Source of the DNA: Schistocephalus solidus
Lineage: Eukaryota > Platyhelminthes > Cestoda > Diphyllobothriidea > Diphyllobothriidae
DNA: 64,000 bases
NCBI GenBank assembly: GCA_017591395.1
Contig: WEDG01006501.1
Coordinates: 1 to 64,000 of the forward strand
Reading direction: 5' to 3'
Below are positions 25,506-37,000 of the stretch, piece by piece (the first letter of the stretch is position 1; every line of letters begins with the position of its first letter). A program made the translations under genes and the position numbers. The notes beneath the pieces were generated by a model. The model was not told the origin of the DNA. It saw nothing but the letters and a program-made list of their open reading frames with translations, and did not search any database.

Positions 25506-25665
25506 AGATATTCCCCTGTCATAACTCTAACGTTAACCCAACCCCAAACCTTGACCGTAACCTTACTCTAACCCTAATCCCACCCTAACTCTAATCCTTT
25601 GGTCAGGGATAGCGTTAGCGTTGTGTGTAATATAGGGTTAGAGTTAGGTTTAGCGTTTTATCTGG
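25506..25665. repeat. Degenerate CCCTAA-like block
   Basis: A run of CTAACCCTAATCCCACCC-type sequence is followed after about 30 nt by the opposite-strand version (ATAGGGTTAGAGTTAGG), so the block can fold on itself. It resembles the interiors of the elements at 26.6, 33.6 and 45.7 kb. I read it as part of the same family, not as a telomere. Confidence 0.5.
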
Positions 25666-26603
25666 GGAAAATATGCCTCTGCACAAGAACAACTATTACT
25701 AATGGTCCATATTCCCGTGTCTTAGCCTGCAATTTTCGTAATTTGATGCTATTGTGAATTTCGATACGACTGACCTTCTATGCTTCTTTGTTAGCCTAAG
25801 GGGTTTGGATTGTTAAATTTTCGAGGGCAGCAACCTGTACAGCAAAATTCACTTTCAAATTTGATAAACTAAAGCTGTTGTCATGTTTACCAGAGCAAAA
25901 GATCGTTTCGTGGGTTCCCAGTCATTTCTACAAATAACAGCACAATCGAGGAGTTTAGATTTACAGTCGGAATCGGTTATGTGCCTCCCTACCTTCGAAC
26001 CTTACTTTAACCCCAATCCTAATCGAAGTTCTATTTTTCCGGGTGTTTAGCGCAAAGCCGCGTGCATTACAAGCACTTCCTGTTTCCATGTCCTGCCACG
26101 GGTAGGGGGTAAGTAATCCCTACCATGATCAGGGCTATTCCACACCAGCACCATCTGCGGGGTCGCTGGCAGAACTTTTGCAGTCCAGGCTTTCCTGGAG
26201 ATGCAAGTCACTCTCAGTCATATGCAGGTGAACGGGCGCCTTATGCTTGTTTATATTATAAAAGAGGTCGGCTGAAGAGCGTCGACACACACGATGGAAG
26301 TATTTTGAACTAGATCGTTCTTCGCAAAGCGACAAGCCACTCGTGTGCGGTTCCTGCTTTTAGTTCAGTAAAGCACGCCTCTCTGGAACAAATGATTACT
26401 TGTGCGCACTTTTTTGAGAAATTTATCATTCAGCGTTCTGTATCTTCCCGTAGTCTTCTACTGTCCTGACCGCGCTAGCTCAACCTGTACAGTAATGACG
26501 AATTATAATCGGATCTGAGACCTTGCATAGCTTCTTACGGTTATACACTGATTGATCGTTTAAGTACCGCTCCAATTTCTTAATTTGATAATAAGATAAG
26601 GAA

Positions 26604-26982
26604 GTTTTGTATGGCCGCCCAACCAGTACACGTTAATAGGACCCGCTCCGTCCGCTTAAAATAAACGGCCTTAAGGTAAATTTCAGGACGGGTTTTAACG
26701 TTAACATCAACTGTAACACATAAGACTAAACTTCCATCTTAATCTTCACCCTAGCCCTACCCTAAACCTAAACCCTACAGTTACCACGATAAAGACCTTA
26801 AAACTTAGCCTAATCGTGACCCTATCCCCAACTCTGACCTTAACGTCAAATTTAAACCTAAGCCTAAACTCAACCCTAACTCTCACCTTAATCCTAAACA
26901 TATTTCCCTAGAATTTAACGCAAAGCCACATGTATTGTAGACGTGTCCTTTTTCCATGCCCTGTTTAGGTGGCCATACAAAG
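26604..26982 (+). mobile_element. CCCTAA-interior MITE, copy 1
   Basis: The ends are inverted: TTTTGTATGGCCGCC at the left and GGTGGCCATACAAAG at the right. The interior is about 200 nt of degenerate CCTAAACCTAAACCC sequence, collinear with copies at 33611-33950 and 45712-46056 (shared landmark CTTAGCCTAATCGTGAC). A conserved block TTTAACGCAAAGCCACATG precedes the right end. No open frame is present. It is probably a non-autonomous inverted-repeat transposon. Confidence 0.6.
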
Positions 26983-27639
26983 CATCCGTAAATTGTTTAA
27001 AGTGTTCGTATTAAAATGGCCGCCTGGTTTCTAGCTTGCTGCATGTACTATACTACAGATGACTTCGCTAAATGCTGGGGAAATTAAATAAGGGTTATAG
27101 TTAGGGTTACGGTAAATGTAACGTTAAAGAATTGGTCTAAGGGTGATACACAGCAAAAAAATTTGCCTCATTTAGATGAATTTTTTTTGCCATCGCTCCA
27201 ATTACCTCGCCTTTTAACAGAAGACCAAATTTCCGTGCTCTAAGGTCTTGACTATCGCTGTGAAAATCCAGGTTCGAACAGCCACCGCCAGTTAGCTTAG
27301 TGCAAGGCGAGGCTTTATAGCCAATTAGTTTACTTTTGGCTCAAGTTTACTCGGATAACTGTCTCCTTTATGACTCCGAAAAGTATTTTAAACAGTTACC
27401 AGATATTTCGGCAAAATTTTGGGGAATGTTTGTCTGGCAGCGTACTTTGACTTAATTTGAGGTTATGTTTTTCAAATCTCAGTTATGCTCAGTGATGCGA
27501 CTGTAAAGTTGACCTTGCAGTGTATTCGAATTTTGTGTATATTCACTGAAAAGGAAGTAACAGTCAGTCATACACTTGTAACCATTTTTTTAGTATGTAT
27601 TTTAGATTAGGAATGAAGTGCCTGGGTGAACTCGTAGTA

Positions 27640-28125
27640 ATTTTTATCTTGGAGCATAATCCGCCTATATTTCAGACACAAGAGAATGTCGGCTGTTAAA
27701 CGAACGTCTTTCCGGCCTCCTCAAAAACATCAACCGATAAAAGTAGTATGTTGTTTTTCTCAAGACGTTCGATGCCCTTACAAATTCATAATATTTTATC
27801 GAAAAAATAATCAAACTTATTCTTTCTTGTACTCGTTTGCTAGCAACTCACGTCTTCTTCAAAATATTAGTCAATAGAAGCGTACGTTTAGGTTTTTAAA
27901 AAAGGTTTTTAATTCCCGAATAATTTTGAGTCCGAACTGCCATCGAATTTGTGTTTAGGAATTTAAATCAGCAAGTTATATGTCTTTCGTTCTGTATGTC
28001 TTTTTAATAAGATAACATATTGTGCTCATACAATTTAGCGATGATGGGAATTATATTCTATACTTTATGACTGACATTAATAAACGAACAGATACAATGC
28101 GATTTGAATGCACATTGGACTGGCT
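27640..28125 (-). repeat. AT-rich dispersed repeat, minus copy
   Basis: The reverse complement aligns with repeats at 39905-40362 and 40998-41480: CACAATATGTTATCTT and GATTCAAATCGCAT-like landmarks on one side, and GTGTCTGAAATAT with TTATGCTCCAAGATAA on the other. The unit is about 480 bp and noncoding. It ends about 270 bp before glypican exon 3. Confidence 0.55.
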
Positions 28126-28392
28126 GTAAACTTACGTACTTCCCCAGTTGGAATGCATTGTTTTATTCAGTAAAGCAGGTGCGAACAGGTAAATTTTATT
28201 CCTATTTTTATTTTAGATCGGCCTTTGATTTTCGGAATAGTATTCTTCTTTGCCGCCACTATCGTGGTGAAGATGTTGAAACAGCAGGCCCTGTTACTTT
28301 CTCGTTAGACCGCGCAGCTCTGGCAGGCTTAAATTTCGTGATTTTTGATTCATCTCTAACGCTGCGGTCTTTTTATTTCTCTTTCGATTAAG

Positions 28393-28898
28393 ATTACTTT
28401 CGATCGGATCTTAAAGAGGCTCGCGAACGCCTGCACACCTCCTTTTCAACCATCTATGGCCTTATGTACCAACGCAATCGCGACTTCTTCTACCGTCTGT
28501 TTGCGGACCTAGACGATTACATGGCCGGGAAGCGAGGTCAATTGAAGAACCTGCTGGATGAATTTTTCTCCCAACTGCGCACCAGCATCGTGGGCCTGAT
28601 GGAGACCACTGCCCTTGGAGGCGGTAGCGGTGGTGGTGGTGGTGGCACCACCGGAGGTAACACTGGCCACCCAGTGGGTGGTGGAGCTGCTGCTGCTGCT
28701 GCGGGCTCGGCCACTGGTCTCCGTACCCAGGACTCCAAACGTATTCAGTGTCTCTCCAATGGGCTGAACAAGCAGAATCCCTTTGATGGCGTGGATACCC
28801 GCCTACAGTCCCGCTTCCTCGAGGCCTACCCGCCTGCGCGAATGCTCGTCAATAGTCTGGCTGCGGGCAGCGCACTGGTCAAGTCGATTCTACGCGAG
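28393..28898 (+). CDS. Glypican exon 3 (helical core)
   Basis: The exon encodes 168 residues of the glypican core. It opens YFRSDLKEARERLHTSF, then IYGLMYQRNRDFFYRLF and DLDDYMAGKRGQLKNLLDEFF, closely following the family pattern (F-x-x-L...YG-x-LY-x-QN...F-x-x-L...L-x-x-Y...NLEE-x-L-x-x-FW). After SIVGLMETT comes a Gly/Ala-rich insert of about 35 residues (a GGGSGGGGGG run and six Ala) not typical of the family. The conserved Cys region then resumes at KRIQCLSNGL, followed by PFDGVDTRLQSRFLEAYPPARMLV. The acceptor TTCGATTAAG and donor GAG|GTAACT give phases 1 and 0. The Met at 28464 is internal and not a start. Loss of the conserved FW to FF is minor. Confidence 0.93.
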
Positions 28899-29572
28899 GT
28901 AACTGAGTCCCGCTCTACTCCACAGAGTTTTTTCCCAGTCCCCAGGATGTATCAAGCGTGTAGGTCGTTATCGCCCCCACTGGCCCTCCCTCCTATCCAT
29001 CGTACGAATCAGGTAGATGAAACGTCTCGTACTCGTCAGCCTGCCGCCTAGACCCTCTGTATCTCTGTCGCCTGCCGTTTTGCATTGCACTCCCAAACTA
29101 GAACCTTTTTAGACTGTTGAATGGGGACGAATAATCAGTAGTTGGGAAGCATTTACGATAAGAATAGGGGACTCAGGGATGACCGTTTGCAGATTATACT
29201 TATGCTCAGGCCTTCTGCCAGCCGTATCGTAGCCTCATGCTCTATCCGTCGCTATCCGTTCACTTTCACCAGTAAAAACTGACACCATCTCGCTTCAAGA
29301 CTTTTTAAATACCACTACCTTCTTTTGGTATGATTTTCGATACTCCTGGTTGTAGTCGACGTTTCGTAAACAGCGCCATGGGTAAAAAGTATTTCCCTGT
29401 GACCGAATAATGGAGCTGTGGCTAAAATTCATCAACTTTATCACAATAATAGTACTTTGCACTGCTGATCGCTTTATTTATTGTAAACAACCGAAGACAA
29501 AATGTCAAATAGATAAAAGACTTTCGTTGATGAACGCTTACCGATCGATAACGGAACTCAATCCTCCCGCTC

Positions 29573-29626
29573 TGCCCTGGGGCTCATCCGCAAGCCCCGC
29601 CAGCAGCCGCAGAGGGGCTAGTCGTT

Positions 29627-29684
<58 letters not shown>

Positions 29685-29709
29685 CAGTAGTAGTAGTAGT
29701 AGTAGTAGA

Positions 29710-29750
<41 letters not shown>

Positions 29751-29789
29751 GAATAGTAGTTGTAGTAGTAGTAGTAGTAGTAATAGTAA

Positions 29790-29876
<87 letters not shown>

Positions 29877-29919
29877 AATAGTAGTTGTAGTAGTAGTAGT
29901 AGTAGTGGCAGTAGTAGTG

Positions 29920-29985
<66 letters not shown>

Positions 29986-30192
29986 GTAGAGGCAGATTAA
30001 CAATGCTGACAAAGAAAAGGGAGACTGGAATGGCCATTTCTGTCCCATTAGCCGTCATCAGCCGGTCATATCCAACCCCAGGTGGTGCCCACTCGTGCCT
30101 CGAACTGGCGACCCGCTGATCAGAAGTCCAAAGCTCTAAACTTTGAGCCACAGGCTGGTGTTCTTGCCGGTTTAGATCGGGAATATGGACAT
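29573..30192 (-). mobile_element. tRNA-headed SINE, copy 1 (with AGT expansion)
   Basis: Read on the minus strand: upstream linker ATTCCCGATCTAAACCGGC, tRNA-like head (about 30155 to 30085, with TTTGGACTTCTGATCAG and GCCAGTTCGAGGC), body, hammerhead-like core (CTGATGA = 30055-30061 on the complement), tail ending GTCAGCATTGTTAATCTGCC, a huge TAC/AGT repeat, and a 3' module with GCGGCTGCTGGCGGGGCTTG. The same modules recur at 55.7, 59.7-60.2 and 62.8-63.2 kb. The head resembles tRNA-Arg(UCU) in its anticodon loop (inferred). Confidence 0.75.
29627..29989. repeat. AGT trinucleotide microsatellite, 363 nt
   Basis: About 120 nearly uninterrupted AGT/TAG units with a few variants. It lies exactly where other SINE copies have a short CTACTACTAC run, so it grew from that seed. 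It creates long spurious open frames on both strands (poly-Ser or poly-Val, and poly-Tyr or poly-Leu), which are not genes. Confidence 0.97.
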
Positions 30193-32952
30193 TCGTTGAT
30201 AAAAGCTCACCTATCTTTAACGGAAATCGCTCACCCTGACTGTAAAAAAAAGAAGTACTCGGATGAAAAAAAAGTTTGGTGCTTTATTGATGGAATTTTA
30301 AAATGTGTTTCACAAGAATAAAGAGTTCTGAGTACAAACCTTTCACGAAGTTTTCGGTAATTCTGAATTGTTCTTGCCTCCCTTAAAGCGCGATGTATAA
30401 TAGCGTTTAGAAAGGGCATCCAAGTTTTCCTGTTCTTGATACTAGCCATGGGTGTCCGTTTATTCGGACTTTCACTCATCTAGTCGTCATTCTGACCTAC
30501 CAGTCAGGAAGTGCACTTTTCCGTATACAGTGGACTCGGGTTGATTGATCCACACTGAGCCCAAATATTTTGGATCTATTGAGTTGCTGACTCCATTAGC
30601 TAGGATTTCAATGATTAAGGGCTGGCTTATTTGGCGTTTGGGTCTTCCGCTGCTCGTTTTTCTTCAGCATTCATCGCCCCTCAGTTTGCCCAGCTGCTCT
30701 ATCAAATAGGTGATTGTTGGCTTTGACATTATTCTTTTGTTCATCAGTTGTCGATTATTAGTGTTTGTTGGCTTCTATTTGGTCCAATAGGACAGTTTAG
30801 TCCATTATTGCTAAGTAGTTTTGTGGAAACTTCGTTGTAAGCGAACAACTAACGCGTACATGCAGATAAACTGATCGATTTTAGCGTAGATCAGTCCGAA
30901 AAATGCTGTGGGTACCAGAGCTGTGGCTGTCCCTCCCCAAGCGTCCGCAGCCCTACAAGTCGCCAGAATACCCCCCATAGATGGCGTGTCACCGCCACCA
31001 CTACTACCACCAGCATTGCTATCGCGCTGGCATGAGAGCTCACCGCCGTGCGTCTGCGCTACTTGACTCGAATTCCGACCACCGAACTGTCTCCTTTGTC
31101 TCTCCAGGATGTAGGTACCCCCTCAGCTTTGTCATGTACTAGTCCCGTAAGGGGAATTGTGGCTTGAATGAGCGCAATGAATACACGTTAGAACATGCGA
31201 GTCGCTTTGAGCCAGGCAATCGTTTTACCCTATTAACCTGTCGTCTGATTAACCACTAATCCACTGCATTTTAAAATTCCGGAAATTTGTCGGCTTAGAC
31301 TGCGGCATCACTCCGATGCTCACTGTATCACGTCCAATGTCCTTTGCTTGCTCAAAAGGCGCATCCATATTTTCCAGCAGGGGAAATCGGATGTGTTTTT
31401 TTGCTTCTCCTGATTTATGCCAACGGACGTATTTCGTCTAGGGCTGCTGTTCTGATGCGTGACCTGAGGTAAATACTTTAGAGTTTTCCTCCTAGTTTGG
31501 AAGTTTGGCAAACGGGAAGTTTAATGGCCACTTGAGGCGGTACAGATCCGGTCTTACTTCGAAAAAATGTTGTTAAACAAAATAAACAGTATTATTGTGT
31601 AATCTGCCCTCGACATGAATAGAGAAAATTGGCTTATTGTACATGAAACCGCGTGTTTAAAATAAAATTCCCCCATAACACCACTATGGATCATTCCTTA
31701 TTTTCAGTCTCCAATTCCCTGTTTTTTCTATTTTTGTTGATTTTCGTCCAAACAAAAGAGGTTCCAGACGCTAAGGCTACAGCCCCATGTTCTTCATTGA
31801 GTCTTTCAGTAAACATGAAGTGCGCAGATATTTTCTACAGGCGGCTGTGGCGAATTCTCCACACCGTCAGTGCTTGATCCGGCGCATCCATTACGACAGT
31901 AAGAGAGCTAAGAAGGGATCGTAATTGGGCGTTCTTCTCCGGTGTAACACTGTTGACATGCGAGCATACCCGAGTTCTTTTACCTCCCCTTTGACAAGGC
32001 GTCATTATTCATCCGTACTGCGTTTAAGTCGAGGCTTGCTGAAGGTCCGTTAGTTGGTGATGCAGAGGAATGAAGCCGACAAATAGAAAGTAATTAATCT
32101 TCTGACAGCAATGATGGCGACGCCTGTTAGGCGTCGAAAGCGCACGAATAAAGTATACCATCTGGGGGGATACAAAGGACAGGCTGCTGGTCGGAAGAAT
32201 TGATGTTTGTGCACATTTTAGTTAATGCGGGCTGTGGGGAACGACCAACTCGCGCCGTCAGAGACGGCTCGTCGCCAACCCTGATGGAGCTCCCCCCCCG
32301 CCAGATTTCGCCCTGGGTGCTCCATCGGGTGAATTGGAGCAAACGTGCTTATCAGCTGTGCAGACAATCTATAGTTCCTTCTTCCTGACTGCCAGGGTGA
32401 GCTACTTTTTTCAGTTTGAATTGAGATCGCCAGGCAAACTTCATATACGTAGAAAAAATGTACTTTTACTGACTTGGAAACTGGATTTCGTCTGGTATTT
32501 TTCTACTGCCCAAGACATTTGTAGTTTATAGATAGCACCTTGAGGGTGCGACCAGCTAGACGCAGACAGCTGTTTCATGGTCGTTACCGATCGTCAGTAT
32601 GTCACAGGTCAGCGAGTGGACAGAGTGGGATCGAACAAGATCCTACCCACAACATTGAGGTTGACGCGCTTGATTTTTACTTTAATCAGACTACTAGCAC
32701 AGCTGGTAATTGTATCTCCGATAATTCCGTGAATAAAGTACATGGCTCGGATTTGGAACGCTGGAGGTTCGATCTCGTCCCGCCACACACGTTTCTGGCT
32801 GTATGATTCGCTGTTTCAATTAAAATGACCTGGGCATTATAAACGTTACAGACTGCACCACCTGTCAGACATGGTAACAACTGCACCTGCATATCTGCTT
32901 GTCTACTTAAATTAGAATTTTAAAACCCATTCGCATTTTTCACGGGAGTAGA

Positions 32953-32957
<5 letters not shown>

Positions 32958-33028
<71 letters not shown>
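32958..33028. repeat. AT dinucleotide microsatellite
   Basis: About 35 TA units. The sequence directly after it (GGGGCATTCACCGATCGCC) resembles the end of the SINE 3' module (GGGGCGCTCACCGATCGG), so it may mark another truncated SINE copy. Confidence 0.95.
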
Positions 33029-33031
<3 letters not shown>

Positions 33032-33610
33032 GGGCATTCACCGATCGCCCGCTTACTATGTACTTTTGCCTCACATGTCTTTTCAAACGCTGTGATTCCC
33101 TTTCCTGACCAGTCTGGTTTTATTGCTACTCTCCTTGGATGTGAAGGAGAGCCGGTGGGTAGAGTGTTATGGCAGGATCACAGCAGTAGGGCTGGAGAGC
33201 AAGCGCATGAACAACGCCGTTACACAGGCACATATACATATGCACTGGAGCGTCCATCCCCCACTAAACAGCCAGTGTTCTTCACAGAGTCTTCCAATAG
33301 CGGGCAGCATGTCTGCCCCGAGCCCTGTCTGACGTCCCATAAGCGGTGTTGTTTTCCCCTCTTCTTACCCACTTTGATCTGCTTCGTCATGTTTGTCTTT
33401 TTGGATTCGCCGACCGTTGGCGAGCCGCCTCCACCTCTAATGTTTTTTATCGTTACGTTGGCGGTGGCCTGGTGGTTTGCACTGGTGGTTTTCCTGTACT
33501 TTGATTATGACTGTAATGATGGGGGTGGCGGTCCGTTTTGGGCATCCTTCAATTTTTTTAGGTTTCCAGTGTTTCTTGCTGCTTTCTAGTCGCCCACCAC
33601 CTTGGGAAGG

Positions 33611-33950
33611 ATGACTTATATGGACGTCTAATCAGGATATGGGAATAGGAACACCCCGCCCACTTAACATTTATGGCCTTATGATAACTTTCAGGAAGGA
33701 TAAATATCCCCGTGTCTTAAACCTAGCAATAAATCTAACTTTAATCTTGAACTTAGCCCTACCCTAAGCTTAAACCCTACCGTTTACACGAACACAACCC
33801 TTAACAGAATCCTCAATGTAACCCCAACTCTGACCTTTACCCTAAACTTAACCTTAATCCTTAGTCTAATAGCTTCGGAATTCGACGCCAAGCCACATGT
33901 ATTGCGGGTGATTCCTATTCCTGTTTCCTGATTAAGCGGTCATACAAGTA
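33611..33950 (+). mobile_element. CCCTAA-interior MITE, copy 2
   Basis: The left end ACTTATATGGACGTCTAATC is mirrored by the right end GATTAAGCGGTCATACAAGT. Subterminal GGGAATAGGAACACC pairs with GGTGATTCCTATTCC. The interior is collinear CCCTAA-like sequence. The block CGACGCCAAGCCACATG near the right end matches copies 1 and 3. It is noncoding. Confidence 0.65.
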
Positions 33951-34916
33951 ATCCTTACCACCAATTCTTCTCTAATTTAACACTATGGTTGCCTTTGTAT
34001 TGGCTTGATTAATCTGCTCTTTCTCGTGCTCCACTGGGTTCTTGGTTTAGTTTAAGCGGATAAGTGACTGTGTAATAAGTGAATTCATGCAGGTGACAGG
34101 TCCGAACTCCACTTCGTACAGTAGGATTTCATAATATTATTTGTTTCTTTAAGACTGTGAATATGGTCGACTCTCTTCGTAAAGCATTTTATGAATAGCG
34201 ATTCGCCCTAATATGTACCTTTAATCTACACTGATTCATCGTCGTAAAGATTTTTTACATCTTTCTGCAGATTTTATTCTGTCTGTCAAAGTAATGCATC
34301 TTCGTGTGAAAGAGGTTGAACTAAAAAACACAGTGGAGTTGCCACGTACACTTTCAATCACCCACCAAGATCTTACTAGCGCCACACATCCTTGTCTTAA
34401 ATCTGTCTGCTCACATATATTAGAGTTTGAAATTGACTCACAGCATGTGCAAACGATTCAGTGATCCAGATTCATATCTGAGCTGGGATCAAATATTTAT
34501 TTGACACATTCTTTTACTTGGCTCTTACTTTTGATTGCATTCACAGATGCCTCGTCCATTGAAAACCAAAAGGCCCTTCTTTTGGGCCTTTGGAAAGTCA
34601 CTTTCTGTCAAACAGCCCTCATGATGCCTCAGTAAATAAATTAGTTTTTCTATGGTGTAAACAAGCTAATTATGATTTGGCTGTGTGATTTTGCCGACCT
34701 TTTCCGGTTACCGTGTAGAGTTTCAGTTATTTCAACTTAAAAATTTTCAGAGACGGCTGTTCTCGTCTTACGCGTTTTTAGGGTGTTTTGGCCATCTGCT
34801 AGCCGAAAACACCTTGCTTACGCGATCTCCAGTTGAATTGTGTACCTTTACGTAATAAAATCTTCACTCGATGACCGGTTCCGTTTTACTGTTCGAATTT
34901 TTGCTCAATCCTCCGT

Positions 34917-35003
34917 TGGGAAAGTCATATCTTTAGCTTACCTATGGCTCTCGAGACTTTGGGAAAGTCATCCCTTTAGCTTACCTATGGCTCTCGAGAC
35001 TTC
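34917..35003. repeat. 43-bp tandem duplication
   Basis: GGGAAAGTCATATCTTTAGC... and GGGAAAGTCATCCCTTTAGC... both continue TTACCTATGGCTCTCGAGAC. Two adjacent units, nearly identical. Confidence 0.85.
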
Positions 35004-35038
35004 GAATGTGTAAACCTTCACAGCTGTTACTGCTGCAT

Positions 35039-35294
35039 ACATCCTAGGGAAGGAGTCTGGTCGATCTAGATCTGGCCCTCTCTTTCTTATTACGATGGAA
35101 TTTCTACGTACTTCGTGCCCCATCTTTCGCACCCCCACCCCCAATTCCCCACCGAAAGTTTTACATCCTAGGGAAGGAGTCTGGTCGATCTAGATCTGGC
35201 CCTCTCTTTCTTATTACGATGGAATTTCTACGTACTTCGTGCCCCATCTTTCGCACCCCCACCCCCACCCCCAATTCCCCACCGAAAGTTTTAC
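35039..35294. repeat. 124/130-bp tandem duplication
   Basis: Unit 1 (35039-35162) and unit 2 (35163-35294) both start ACATCCTAGGGAAGG and end CCACCGAAAGTTTTAC. They appear identical except for about one extra CCCACC step in the C-rich tract of unit 2. It is therefore a very recent duplication or a copy-number polymorphism. Confidence 0.92.
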
Positions 35295-36778
35295 GTTCTC
35301 CCATTTGTGACTATATTTTGGTACACTAGGCCAGCCTCTCGACCACCCGCATTCAGTTATGCAGTCGCACACCTGCGCACCTATGCCGGTTGACCCTTTT
35401 AACACCCCTTCACTCACTCGTGCCGCTGACGCTGTTTTCATACGCCGCCGCAAGGTAAACTATTTTCCCCCTCCCTCCCCCGCCCCAGCTATCGTCCCGG
35501 TACCACCGCACGTGCAATTACCTTCGTTGTGTTTTATATGTCTGTGTGCTGGATTCTTGGGCCCTGGGGAAAAGACATAACCCCGGCGCGCTAGTTCGCC
35601 TTATCAATCGGGGATGCCCTGTCAGCGTTATTGCGCGATTGCATATTTCGATAGAATGCCGGCAGAATTGCTCCACATTATAAAGATTCCTTCCTATTCA
35701 GTCTCTAGGTTCCCACTAAAGAAGGGTTTGCATCGTCGGTAAAGGCATTAGCTCCTTTTTACGTCGGCCGTGCGTTTGACTCCGATTGAAAATTTGGTAA
35801 ATCTGCACTTACTTCAGTAGCCGTAATTAACTCCATTCTGTTGAAAAAAACCTGTAAACTGGTTAGGCCCGACATGTCGCTTTTAAGACCTGTTCTAACT
35901 TGTTATACATATAAACTTGTGCACGTGCTAATCGACGTGGTGAATGTTCAGAAGATGCTGGAAAAAGAGATATATTTGGTACCGCACTACTACGAAGCCT
36001 TACAGGCAAACGTCAAGTCGCCACAGGCTGTGGCCCATGACGTGATTTGGTGCGAGTCCATGTGGCATTTCAGGAGTCCGGAAATCCATCACAACAATGA
36101 TCATCACTACTCTATGGTGACAGAGGTGACTGGCGCTTGAGCTTTTTAAGTAGACTAAAACTTGCGTAACCCCTATTTCCCATCACTCTTCACACACTAA
36201 GCGTGCTCTATTGGCAAGAGACGATCCAGATTTATTTGGATTCGATCGCTGACCCGACCTAAATGCCCCTTCTTTGAATGCCCTAACACGGTTAACCCCA
36301 CCGACAGCCCAACCAGGCCTTGCGCGCTTGAACTAAACCTCGTCTGGTTTTGTTCGCCAGTCGTGGCTGTTGTGCTCAGCACCAGTTCGAGACAGGCTCA
36401 AACTTGAATGGCCACCTGAGGTATTCACTGTGTCTCTCAACTCAGCTAGATCCACATTACCAGTGATGACATCGATACTTCATCCGTCGAACTGAGCGGT
36501 CACCGGTATTGGCCGGATGCACGGATCCCAATGGCAATGCGTTGTCAAAGACGATTGAGCACGGGCGTATGCACAATGACTAACCAGGTACTCACCCCGT
36601 CTATACGCAGTACTTTTGTGCTGGTCACTGAAAACGCACGAATCGAAGCTTCAGTCGCACAGCTGCCATATCGTGGCCTTCTTAGGTCCTGTTAAGGTGG
36701 AGCCATTAAAACCTGGTCCTCTTTCCAGCGGATGAAGTCTTACGCGATAACGCAAGAACCAATTAGATTTATTGGTAC

Positions 36779-37000
36779 GTAAATATAGACCGCCCCACCA
36801 TATTGTAAGTAGCCTTGCGCTAACTTCCAGATAAATCAGTGTTACATTTTGGGTTACCATTTTAAGTCTCAGGTTATGCGGGTTAGTATTTCTGTTAGCG
36901 TTAGTTGTAAGCTTAAAGTTAAATTAAGGACACACTATCAAGTAATCCTTGGAAGTTTAGCGCGAGTCCACTTATAGTTGGGGGCGGTCCGTATTGCTTT
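36779..37000. mobile_element. Short inverted-repeat element, related family
   Basis: The left arm (36781-36830: ATAGACCGCCCCACC...GCGCTAACTTCCAG) is mirrored by the right arm (36947-37000: TTGGAAGTTTAGCGCGAG...GGGGGCGGTCCGTATT). The interior is TTAGTATTTCTGTTAGCG-like sequence. The subterminal TTTAGCGC...CCAC motif links it to the CCCTAA-interior MITEs. It is noncoding. Confidence 0.55.

Larger units (their letters stand above)
18577..28392 (+). other. Glypican intron 2 (9.8 kb)
   Basis: The intron begins GTAAGT and ends TTCGATTAAG, phase 1. Its first 3 kb are AT-rich with no feature I can name. The 21.6-27.0 kb part holds a 33-bp tandem duplication, inverted-repeat elements and CCCTAA-like stretches. 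The last kilobase holds a minus-strand copy of an AT-rich dispersed repeat. No other glypican exon is expected, because exons 2 and 3 join without gap against the family. Confidence 0.75.

Noticed and set aside
28464..29051. A start codon at the Met of MYQRNRDFF and coding to 29051
   Set aside because: Family similarity starts upstream at 28393 (YFRSDLKEARERL) and ends at the donor at 28898; the remainder is intron.
29410..30151. Long open frames on both strands (poly-Ser/Val and poly-Leu/Tyr)
   Set aside because: They are produced by the AGT microsatellite, which lacks stops in most frames; the non-repeat parts are SINE or unrelated DNA.
32685..32810. Possible tRNA or SINE 3' half (GAGGTTCGATCTCGTCCCGCC)
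   Set aside because: A box B-like sequence is present but no D arm or acceptor pairing can be built upstream; it may be a SINE trace but is too weak to list.
32954..33589. 211-codon frame beginning in the AT run
   Set aside because: The start lies in an Ile-Tyr repeat made by the AT microsatellite; the rest has no recognisable domain or splice support.
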